In this document: in pieces, positions 26,900 to 34,232 of the stretch
How positions within the stretch are numbered: the first letter of the stretch is position 1
Layout of the letters: each line of letters opens with the position of its first letter
Source: Dulcicalothrix desertica PCC 7102
GTDB lineage: Bacteria; Cyanobacteriota; Cyanobacteriia; Cyanobacteriales; Nostocaceae
DNA: 64,000 bases
NCBI RefSeq assembly: GCF_003991905.1
Contig: NZ_RSCL01000022.1
Coordinates: 1-64,000 of the forward strand
Direction: 5' to 3'
Program-made: the position numbers and the translations under genes
The notes under the pieces: model-generated
The model's database searches: none
Seen by the model: only the letters and a program-made list of their open reading frames with translations
What the model was told of the DNA's origin: nothing

Positions 26900-27728
26900 T
26901 TAATGTTTTTCCTGTGGTTAACCAATATATGGGGGAAATTAATCCAAATGGTTGCCATTGTTCGGGTTCTCGTAAGAATGCGCTGTATTCACTTTCGCTT
27001 CCGTCGTCGGGTATGTATCTATTGGGTCGTGGATCGAAGTTGTTGGGGGAGGTGCTGAGTACTCCGAAGGAGGAACAGGCAAAGAATTTTAGTTTGTTGG
27101 TGGGGAATTTGGTGGTGAGGTAGTCGTGGGTTTCTGGTAGTCGGACTTTGAATAAATCTTCGTCTGGTTCTAAGCGACCTGCCCATATTTCTCCTCGTTC
27201 ACATTTTGACATTACTACTGCTATGCGTAGTTTTTTTAGGGTGGGGTTGATTTGTTGTTGTTCGTTGATTAGTTGGTAGAGTTTTTCAAATACTGGTTTG
27301 TATAGTATGCGGTCTTGTTTGGTTTGCCAGTCGGTTATCATTATCATCCAACTTAGGGTTTTGAAGAGTTGGTTTAATGGGGTTTCGATGTCTAGGGGTA
27401 TTTGTTCAAAGATTTCTCCTGCTATGTCTTGGAATATGATTTCTAGGTTGGGATGTTTTTTGGAGATGGTGATGCGGTAGTGGTAAGTGGGTTGGTTGTT
27501 GATGTCTCCTCGTCTTGTTGCTGCTAGTTTGGCGCCTTTTTTTAGGATGTCTTCTGCTTGGTGGGATAGTTTTTCTGTGGGTGAGTTGGTGGGGTAGTTG
27601 ATTTTGAGGTGGGGGTATTGAGTTTTTAGGTGTGTGCAGTGGGGGAAGTTGGCTAGGGTGGCTAGGTAGGTGGTTTTTCCTGATGCACGTGGTCCAATTA
27701 GGGAGATGGATGTGGTTTTTGGGGTCAT
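26883..27728 (-). CDS. TRAFAC-type GTPase 2 of the cluster
   Basis: The start is placed at ATG 27728 (MTPKTTSISLIGPRASGKTT). An in-frame ATG at 27791 lies in a duplicated 63-bp segment. About 281 residues: P-loop GPRASGKTT at 12-20, G3 DIAGE at 101-105 (intact), G4 SKCE at 174-177 in place of NKxD. The G1-to-G3 layout and the C-terminal PFGLISPIYWL match GTPase 1. The Asp-lacking G4 is shared, so it is a family trait and not random decay. It is likely co-transcribed with its neighbours. Confidence 0.8.
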   Translation of the reverse strand: MTPKTTSISLIGPRASGKTTYLATLANFPHCTHLKTQYPHLKINYPTNSPTEKLSHQAEDILKKGAKLAATRRGDINNQPTYHYRITISKKHPNLEIIFQDIAGEIFEQIPLDIETPLNQLFKTLSWMIMITDWQTKQDRILYKPVFEKLYQLINEQQQINPTLKKLRIAVVMSKCERGEIWAGRLEPDEDLFKVRLPETHDYLTTKFPTNKLKFFACSSFGVLSTSPNNFDPRPNRYIPDDGSESEYSAFLREPEQWQPFGLISPIYWLTTGKTLNDIQL

Positions 27729-27888
27729 GGGTTTTTGGTGGAATATCGTGTGAGCGTGAGAAACCCGGTTTCTTTGGGTTTCTAGGGTCATGGGTTTTTG
27801 GTGGGATATCGTGTGAGCGTGAGAAACCCGGTTTCTTTGGGTTTCTTTTGAGGATTGTTGTGTTCAGTGATGAAGAAACCGGGTTTCT
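27722..27888. repeat. 63-bp direct duplication plus palindromes upstream of GTPase 2
   Basis: Copies at about 27722-27783 and 27785-27846 differ at very few positions and each carries an AGAAACCCGGTTTCT palindrome (27759, 27822). A third palindrome lies at 27874-27888. Both copies contain a CAT that reads as ATG on the minus strand, so the duplication created a second in-frame start for the GTPase. Confidence 0.85.
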
Positions 27889-27895
27889 AGGGTTT

Positions 27896-28645
27896 CTATG
27901 TGTTGGTGAGGTATGCTCCGATGTATATCCAGGGGAGTTCTAGGAGTTGGGGGTTGTCGGTGGTGGTGATGAAGAATTGTAGGTTGGTGTTTGAGTTGTT
28001 GTGGTCGCGGATTTGTTTTTCGACGTTGGTGAAGTAGGTTTTACGGATGTGGGTGTTGTATTCGTAGAATAGTGAGGTTTTTGATTGTTGGTAGCTCCAT
28101 TTTTTTCCTTCTTGTTTGATGTCACAGAATGTGTCGGCACGGTGGATACATATTAAGATGTGTTCGACTGGGGAGCAGTTTTGTTTGAAGAAGTTTAGCC
28201 AGCTTTCAAAGCGGTTTATCCATGCGCGTGCTGTTGGTAGTTCGTTGGGTATGGTTCTTTGGTCTAGGTTCGGCGCCGCTATCATGTCACGATGGGGTGG
28301 GAGAAGTAGTATTATGGCTCGACTTTCGCTTATTTGGGTTTGAATGTCTGACCATGCGTTTGGATAGTTTGTTTTCCAGTCACGGTTGGAAAATGCTTCT
28401 CCTGGTGTGTCTATCCATAGTACTTGCATTTGACGTGTTCCCGATGCTAGTTCGATGTTTACTAGCAGGGTTTCTTGGGTCATTTGTGCGGTTCCGGCAA
28501 TTCGGTTTTCTTCGATGTTGAGGCGCCGCGTTACTATATATTCAGGGTTGTTGACTATATGTACATGTTTGGTTCCATGTTTTGCTAGTGCTACAACCAT
28601 ACTCGTTTTTCCTATACCTCGGTCACCGATGACTGTTATACTCAT
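27896..28645 (-). CDS. Small GTPase-like protein 3 of the cluster
   Basis: 249 residues. P-loop GDRGIGKTS at 7-15, G3 DTPGE at 79-83 (intact DxxG), G4-like HRAD at 168-171 after a hydrophobic strand (EHILICIH). It differs from GTPases 1 and 2 in length and lacks their PFGL ending, so it is a separate branch, possibly closer to Ras/Rab-like or MglA-like folds. It begins at ATG 28645 and is separated from the radical SAM gene by an AACGGATG repeat. Three different GTPases in one operon is unusual. Confidence 0.78.
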   Translation of the reverse strand: MSITVIGDRGIGKTSMVVALAKHGTKHVHIVNNPEYIVTRRLNIEENRIAGTAQMTQETLLVNIELASGTRQMQVLWIDTPGEAFSNRDWKTNYPNAWSDIQTQISESRAIILLLPPHRDMIAAPNLDQRTIPNELPTARAWINRFESWLNFFKQNCSPVEHILICIHRADTFCDIKQEGKKWSYQQSKTSLFYEYNTHIRKTYFTNVEKQIRDHNNSNTNLQFFITTTDNPQLLELPWIYIGAYLTNT

Positions 28646-28665
28646 TTATTTTGGGGGGTTGGTTT

Positions 28666-28785
28666 GCAACGGATAAGAGCGGATGTAACGAATGAGTTAT
28701 TTTTTAAAAGTTAAATATAGTAAAAGCATAGTTATTTATAACTGCCTATCCGTTACATCCGTTACATCCGTTTATCATCCGTTGC
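28666..28785. repeat. AACGGATG repeat element with inverted ends
   Basis: GCAACGGATAAGAGCGGATG at one end and CATCCGTTTATCATCCGTTG at the other enclose an A/T-rich middle. The right end supplies the last codons and stop of the radical SAM gene (PGNG-stop at 28775). It is the same family as 21213 and 30466. Confidence 0.8.
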
Positions 28786-29341
28786 CAGGGAATCCTGTGT
28801 AGATATATTTGGATGATGTTAATGTCCATTCTTGACGGGGAATGTTGATCAAGTCGTCGTATGTGATTTTCCCAGTTAAAAAATGTAAACGCTGGTTAGA
28901 TGAACCACGTAATGGTAAATTCGCTGCTTGTTCTTTAATAAATAGTCCATCTACAAGCAAGTCAATTTGGTTGAGTAAGTCAACGGCGCCTGGTATATTG
29001 TCTTGTTGTAGCTGTTCAAGTTTATATCCACTCCAGCATACTACTGTACCAGCTTGGGCGCGAATGCGAGATGCGAGTTCTGCAAGTGCTACTGCTTGTG
29101 CAAAGGGTTCACCACCTGAAAAGGATATTCCTGTTAAATTGGGTATTTGTTGATAAACTTGCCAAACCCAATCTACAGTCTTAATGTGTTTGGGTTGATA
29201 GTTGAGATAATCGGGGTTTTGACAACTCGGACAGCGAAATGGACATCCCTGCACCCATAATACCATTCTTGTACCGGGTCCATTCGCATGTGAACGCGGT
29301 AGCCATGATGCGATGTTTAATAATAATGATTGTTGTTCCAT
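28775..29341 (-). CDS. NrdG-like radical SAM activating enzyme
   Basis: A 188-residue radical SAM protein of the anaerobic-RNR-activase type. The [4Fe-4S] ligands are C33, C37 and C40 (GCPFRCPSCQNPDY). SAM-binding motif FSGGEPFAQ lies near residue 75, and LLVDGLFIKEQ near 130. In known systems such proteins generate a glycyl radical on a large partner enzyme, but no NrdD-like gene lies in the window. It starts one base after the stop of the coiled-coil gene and is followed by the GTPases. Its partner here is unknown and may be another cluster member. The C-terminal PGNG is encoded by a dispersed repeat. Confidence 0.85.
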   Translation of the reverse strand: MEQQSLLLNIASWLPRSHANGPGTRMVLWVQGCPFRCPSCQNPDYLNYQPKHIKTVDWVWQVYQQIPNLTGISFSGGEPFAQAVALAELASRIRAQAGTVVCWSGYKLEQLQQDNIPGAVDLLNQIDLLVDGLFIKEQAANLPLRGSSNQRLHFLTGKITYDDLINIPRQEWTLTSSKYIYTGFPGNG

Positions 29342-29343
29342 TT

Positions 29344-30339
29344 TTAATATCCCTGTGCTTGACGTCGAGTTTGAGGTGTTTGCTTTTTGACTGGCGCCGA
29401 GTCATTATTAGAGTATAAATTTTGCCATTCTGGGGGAATGACGTTACCATCCCAACGTGTCCATTGCAGTTGATAACCTTGCATATGAAAGATGCGTAAC
29501 GCTGCAAATGTCCTGTCGGTACATAATGAATGTTCTTCGGATGGCGCCAGTAAATCGATTTTTTCTCCAGAGAATTGTATTCGCATCTCCGTATTTGCAC
29601 AGTCGTGTGTGGCAACTTGGATGACTATATCTCCATCGTCAATTGCTGTAATTTGAGCGTCGTAACCAACTTCTAACCAAGAGTCAACTAAGTTGTCAGC
29701 GGCAATTTGAATTTGTTCAACTTGTGCCTCTAATTCGTTAATATATATATGGATTTCTTGGATTTCTTGTATTGTGTCGTGTTTACGGTAACTGGTTATT
29801 CGGTTTTGTAAATCTTCAGCAATTTGTTTGGGGATATGTGGTTGTAAACTCTGAAGACGTGTTTGTAGGTACTCTATATGCGCGTTAATTTGGTCACGTT
29901 GTGATTGTACTGCGACAATACGCGCGTCGTCCAAGAGTTGTAGATGGGTTTGTGCAAGTGTTAATTCATTGACTGATAATGCTGTTTCGACTTGTTGGAG
30001 TGCGGTTGCGACGGTTTGAGAGTCTAGCAGTTGGTTCTCGACGAGTTGTTGGTACTCGCGTTTAATTTGCGGAATTTTTAATTGTAATGCTTTGACTTTC
30101 TCTAACGAGTCGGTATTTACAGGGTTTGATATCCGATGAGTTTGAGATGGCAAAACAACAACTGTTCTTTTTTGGTGGTCGTTGTTGATTTGGGCAATTT
30201 TAGCTTGTATTGCCAACTCAGTCTGGATTTTAGCATTGCGTATACGCTTCTGTCTTTCTTGATATGCACGTAACGCCATTCCTGTCAATTCAACTGTGGC
30301 GCCAATTGCATTAAATGTAAATTCTTTTGAACCGCTCAT
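29344..30339 (-). CDS. Coiled-coil protein heading the GTPase operon
   Basis: The start is placed at ATG 30339 (MSGSKEFTFNAIGATVELTG); an upstream start at 30414 would translate a run of short tandem repeats (EFIEFTEFVEF). About 331 residues: short N-terminal segment, long coiled coil about 30-215 (KVKALQLKIPQIKREYQQLV; NRITSYRKHDTIQEIQEIHI), and a compact beta-rich C-terminal domain about 225-315 (ITAIDDGDIVIQVATHDC, RIQFSGEKIDLLAPSEEHSL). No family recognised. It is the first gene of the minus-strand operon and sits across the divergent promoter region from the NB-ARC gene. A scaffold or sensor adaptor role is plausible. Confidence 0.7.
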   Translation of the reverse strand: MSGSKEFTFNAIGATVELTGMALRAYQERQKRIRNAKIQTELAIQAKIAQINNDHQKRTVVVLPSQTHRISNPVNTDSLEKVKALQLKIPQIKREYQQLVENQLLDSQTVATALQQVETALSVNELTLAQTHLQLLDDARIVAVQSQRDQINAHIEYLQTRLQSLQPHIPKQIAEDLQNRITSYRKHDTIQEIQEIHIYINELEAQVEQIQIAADNLVDSWLEVGYDAQITAIDDGDIVIQVATHDCANTEMRIQFSGEKIDLLAPSEEHSLCTDRTFAALRIFHMQGYQLQWTRWDGNVIPPEWQNLYSNNDSAPVKKQTPQTRRQAQGY

Positions 30340-30361
30340 AAAATAATACTGTAGTAATTGA

Positions 30362-30402
30362 ACAAATTCAACAAATTCAGTAAATTCAATAAATTCAGTA
30401 AA
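30362..30402. repeat. Short tandem AAATTCA(A/G) repeats
   Basis: About five imperfect 9-10-bp units (AAATTCAACA, AAATTCAGTA, AAATTCAATA) lie just upstream of the coiled-coil gene start, in its probable leader or promoter. Confidence 0.7.
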
Positions 30403-30686
30403 ATCGATAGTCAAATAAAAAATGCATAAAAATGTTAGATGTAAATGAAATAATAAGTAAAATTAGCAACGGATGATTCTAGGATGTAACGGATAGGTAA
30501 TTTTAGATAACCAGATTTTGTTTAAAACCAGTAACTTATCCGCTACATCCGTTGTATCCGTTGCAAGCTAACCTACAATTCATTGTGGCATGAGGGTAAT
30601 TATTGTGTACGGAACAAAAGTGAAGCTTTTAGATTAAAGGTTTGTGAATTCTTTCACATTTGTGTATTTTAATAAGAAGGTAAGGT
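30403..30686. promoter_or_regulatory. Divergent promoter region of the NTPase cluster
   Basis: About 280 bp separate the minus-strand operon from the plus-strand NB-ARC and KamA-like genes. An AACGGATG repeat element (30466-30564) can fold into a hairpin in the middle. AAGGTAAGG precedes the NB-ARC ATG as its ribosome binding site. No convincing -10/-35 pair is claimed. A divergent arrangement allows joint control of both arms, possibly by the N-terminal HTH of the NB-ARC protein itself. Confidence 0.45.
30466..30564. repeat. AACGGATG repeat element with inverted ends
   Basis: GCAACGGATGATTCTAGGAT and GTAACGGATAG are mirrored by CTTATCCGCTACATCCG and TGTATCCGTTGC. Third full copy within the NTPase cluster. 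Confidence 0.8.
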
Positions 30687-33600
30687 ATGAATCGTGATGA
30701 TTTTGATGCTAACTACTCGCATCTTACAGCAAGGCAGAAGGAAATATTAAATCTTTTTGTTGCACGTAAAAGCGACAATGAAATCAGCAGTGTTCTGACG
30801 ATTGAAGTTAATACTGTCAGAAAACATATTAGCGATACTTGCCAAACTTTCTTTGGAGATAAAAAACGTAATAGACGAATTGAATTGATGCTATTGTGTT
30901 TACAATACCTAGATACATCAGTAACAATACCGCCTGTTGATGCACCTAAAGCAGATAATATTACTATAATATACGGTGAAATGCCAAATGTTAATTGCTT
31001 TTATGGTAGAACTAAAGAACTATCTCAACTTACAACAAGTGTTATTGAGAATAATTTACGATGTGTTGCTGTTGTTGGAATGGGTGGTATTGGCAAAACT
31101 ACATTAGTTGCACAGTTTATTCATGAACATCAAGCTGCATTTGAATGTATTATTTGGCAAGATTTGAAAATGCCAATTAAGTTGATAGATTTATTAAAAC
31201 AATGGTTGATATATTTCGATGCTGAGTCTAACTATGATATTTTATCTGACAGTATTATCAGTATTAGTTCAAAAGTTATAGAGTATTTAAAAACTCGACG
31301 ATGTTTACTTGTGCTTGATAACGTTGAGTCTATCATGCAAGATGGTCGTGTTGGTAGCTTTTATCGAGAATATGAGGAATATGGGGAGTTATTACGACGT
31401 ATTCGAGAAACAACGCATCAAAGTTGTTTAATTATAACTAGTCGTGAAAGTCTCAACGATTTTGATTTTAGTAATTATCCTAATAATAAACAGTCGTGCA
31501 TTTTAAAGTTAGATGGTTTGCAAGTCAATGATGTACTGCAACTTTATACTAAGTTAGGGAGCTTTAATGCGTCTTTGAGCGAATGGAGCGAATTAACGGA
31601 GTATTATGGGGGAAATCCGCTGGAATTACGAATTGTTGCGACTGAAATTCAAGAAACATATCAAGGTGATGTTGCTCAATTTATTAAAGAATATTTAAAA
31701 TTTGGCTATTTGAGTCAAATTCGTGATTTATTTAATGCTCAATTCAAACGTTTATCGGAGTATGAGAAAGAAATAGTTTATTGGCTGGCAATTCATAGTG
31801 AACCTGTAACTCGTGAACAATTGCAGCAAGATATTGTTCAATTAGAAGCAAAGCAAAACCTTATAGATAGTATACGATTATTACGGCGCCGTTCGTTTAT
31901 TGAAGAGAGCGCAAATGGTTTTACATTGCAACCTGTTTTACTGAAGTATGCAAGAGAAAGCTTTATTAATCAAGTTACTGAAGAAATTAAAAATCAAAAA
32001 ACTAATTTATTAGATAGTCATAGTTTAGTCAAAGCAACAGGTTGCGATTATATTCGTAATATTCAAGTTAATTTGTTCGTACAGCCGATTTTACAACGGT
32101 TGTTGCGACATTTGGGGAACCAAAGCAATTTAGAGCAACATTTACAGTCAATTTGCACGTCAATAAAATCTGAATTTTCCGCAAGGTCGAATTTACAAGC
32201 ACAAAATGGATATAGCGCAGGTAATTTACTCAATTTGTTACGCTACCTTGGAACTGATTTAACAGGGTATGATTTTTCGCAGATGAATATTAAACAAGCT
32301 GATTTCAGAAATTTAAAACTGAAAAATGTCAACTTTAATAATTCTAACTTAGAATCTTGTTTGTTTTCTACACAATTAGGTGGTGTTATTTGGGTTGTAT
32401 TTAGTAAAAGCGGTAAATTACTGGCAGCAGGTGATGTAAGTGGGAATGTTCATATTTGGGAAGTTGTGCAAGATAAATTAATTCCTTATGCGCTTTTGCA
32501 AGGACATGACGGTTGGGTGTGGAGTGTCCGGTTTAGCAATGATGAGCAATTTTTGGCAAGTGCTGGAGATGAATATAATATTAGGGTGTGGCGCCTGGAA
32601 ACGCAATCTGTTGATAAACTATTACAGGGACATACAGATTGGATACGTTCTCTGAGTTTCAGTCGTGAAGGTATTTTGGCTAGCGCTAGCGATGATAAAA
32701 CTGTAAAACTATGGGATATTAATACAGGTGAATGTATTTGTACACTGAGAGAACATAAAGCGAGCGTTCGTTCGGTTAGTTTTAATCCTGTGGGTAATCA
32801 ACTCGCATCTGCAAGCGATGATGAAACAATTATAATTTGGGATATAAATACAAAAACACCGTTACAAATCTTGCGGGGACACAGTGGTAGTATTCGCAGC
32901 GTTTGTTTTAGTCCTGATGGAAAACTCGTCGCAAGTGCAGGAAGTGATAAAACTGTGCGAATATGGAATTTACAAACTGGAGAGTGTAAAGTTTTAACAG
33001 AACATTCACACTGGGTTAGGTCTGTAGACTTTAGCGCTGATGGAAAGTTGCTACTTAGCGGTAGTGAAGACCAAACTGTAAAACTGTGGGATGTAAGTTT
33101 ATGTAAATCTATCAAAACCTTTCGCGAACATACAAGTTGGGTACAGTCGGTACGCTTTAGTAACGACGGAAAAAAATTTGCAAGTGGTAGTGCTGACCGG
33201 ACTGTGAAATTATGGGATATTGAGCAAGGATGTTTAAATACGATTGAAGGATATACAAATTGTTTGTTTTCGATAGCGTTTAATGCGGATGGGAATATAC
33301 TCGCTAGTGGATATGAAGATGGAACGATTCGTTTGTGGAATTTACAGACTTTGCGTTATACAACCTTACGGGGACATCAAGATTGGGTACGTTCGGTAAT
33401 TTTTTCTGTTGATGGAAAATCATTGGCAAGTACTAGTGCTGATGGTACTGTGCGAGTTTGGAATGTGGAAACTGGGAAATCTCAGGTTTTTCAAGGTCAC
33501 ACAAGTTGGATACGTCAAGTTCGGTTTAGTCCTGATAATCGTTTTTTAGCAAGTTGTAGTGATGACTGCACTATAAAGATATGGAATATTGAAACGGGTT

Positions 33601-34232
33601 TGTGCGTTCAAACTTTAACGGGACATTCTGGTTGGGTTCGTTCGATAGCTTTTGATGTATCGGGTAACTTACTTGCTTCGGCTGGTGGAGATGGTACGAT
33701 TAAACTTTGGCGCCTTGATAATAATTTTAAATTTAATTGCATTCAAACTTTGGAAGGACATAACGATTGGGTTTGGTGGGTAAGTTTTAGTCCTGATGGG
33801 ATTCTCGCTAGTGGGGGTGGAGATGGAACGGTGAGAATTTGGCGCCAAAACTCGAATAATATTTGGGTAAATAGTCAAATTTTGCATGGACACACAAAAT
33901 CTGTGCGTACAGTTGCCTTTAGTCATGATGGTAAAATTATTGCCAGTGGTGGAGTAGACCGAATGTTAAGACTTTGGGATACTCAGACTTGGAGCGAGAT
34001 TTGTCAACCTCAACAACAAAACGATTGGATTCGCTCGGTGGCATTTAGTACAACAGGTTACTTAGCTAGCGCGAGTCAAGATGGAACAATTAGGTTATTG
34101 CATTTAGAAAGTTATGTTGTGAAAATAATTAGATTGCCTAATTTATATGAAGCAATGGATATTCGAGATGTGAGGGGATTGACGGATGCACAAATGCAAA
34201 ACTTAAAAGCATTGGGAGCAATGGTAACGTGA
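30687..34232 (+). CDS. HTH / NB-ARC (STAND) / pentapeptide / 14-WD40 signalling protein
   Basis: 1181 residues. Residues 10-55 form a LuxR-like or vHTH helix-turn-helix (LTARQKEILNLF, NEISSVLTIEVNTVRKHI). The NB-ARC NTPase spans about 100-430: P-loop GMGGIGKTT at 131-139, Walker B LLVLDNVES, sensor IITSRES, GNPLELRI (GxP). A short pentapeptide stretch follows near 530-565 (ADFRNLKLKNVNF), then fourteen WD40 repeats, enough for two seven-bladed propellers. This STAND layout implies a sensor that oligomerises when ligand binds the propellers. Its stop overlaps the KamA-like start (GTGA), so the two are translationally coupled. It is the likely sensor of the divergent cluster. Confidence 0.9.
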   Translation: MNRDDFDANYSHLTARQKEILNLFVARKSDNEISSVLTIEVNTVRKHISDTCQTFFGDKKRNRRIELMLLCLQYLDTSVTIPPVDAPKADNITIIYGEMPNVNCFYGRTKELSQLTTSVIENNLRCVAVVGMGGIGKTTLVAQFIHEHQAAFECIIWQDLKMPIKLIDLLKQWLIYFDAESNYDILSDSIISISSKVIEYLKTRRCLLVLDNVESIMQDGRVGSFYREYEEYGELLRRIRETTHQSCLIITSRESLNDFDFSNYPNNKQSCILKLDGLQVNDVLQLYTKLGSFNASLSEWSELTEYYGGNPLELRIVATEIQETYQGDVAQFIKEYLKFGYLSQIRDLFNAQFKRLSEYEKEIVYWLAIHSEPVTREQLQQDIVQLEAKQNLIDSIRLLRRRSFIEESANGFTLQPVLLKYARESFINQVTEEIKNQKTNLLDSHSLVKATGCDYIRNIQVNLFVQPILQRLLRHLGNQSNLEQHLQSICTSIKSEFSARSNLQAQNGYSAGNLLNLLRYLGTDLTGYDFSQMNIKQADFRNLKLKNVNFNNSNLESCLFSTQLGGVIWVVFSKSGKLLAAGDVSGNVHIWEVVQDKLIPYALLQGHDGWVWSVRFSNDEQFLASAGDEYNIRVWRLETQSVDKLLQGHTDWIRSLSFSREGILASASDDKTVKLWDINTGECICTLREHKASVRSVSFNPVGNQLASASDDETIIIWDINTKTPLQILRGHSGSIRSVCFSPDGKLVASAGSDKTVRIWNLQTGECKVLTEHSHWVRSVDFSADGKLLLSGSEDQTVKLWDVSLCKSIKTFREHTSWVQSVRFSNDGKKFASGSADRTVKLWDIEQGCLNTIEGYTNCLFSIAFNADGNILASGYEDGTIRLWNLQTLRYTTLRGHQDWVRSVIFSVDGKSLASTSADGTVRVWNVETGKSQVFQGHTSWIRQVRFSPDNRFLASCSDDCTIKIWNIETGLCVQTLTGHSGWVRSIAFDVSGNLLASAGGDGTIKLWRLDNNFKFNCIQTLEGHNDWVWWVSFSPDGILASGGGDGTVRIWRQNSNNIWVNSQILHGHTKSVRTVAFSHDGKIIASGGVDRMLRLWDTQTWSEICQPQQQNDWIRSVAFSTTGYLASASQDGTIRLLHLESYVVKIIRLPNLYEAMDIRDVRGLTDAQMQNLKALGAMVT

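Noticed and set aside
27632-28521. Several plus-strand frames opposite the GTPase genes
   Set aside because: They are Trp/Gly/Phe-rich translations of the antisense strand and of repeats; the minus-strand GTPases have full motifs.
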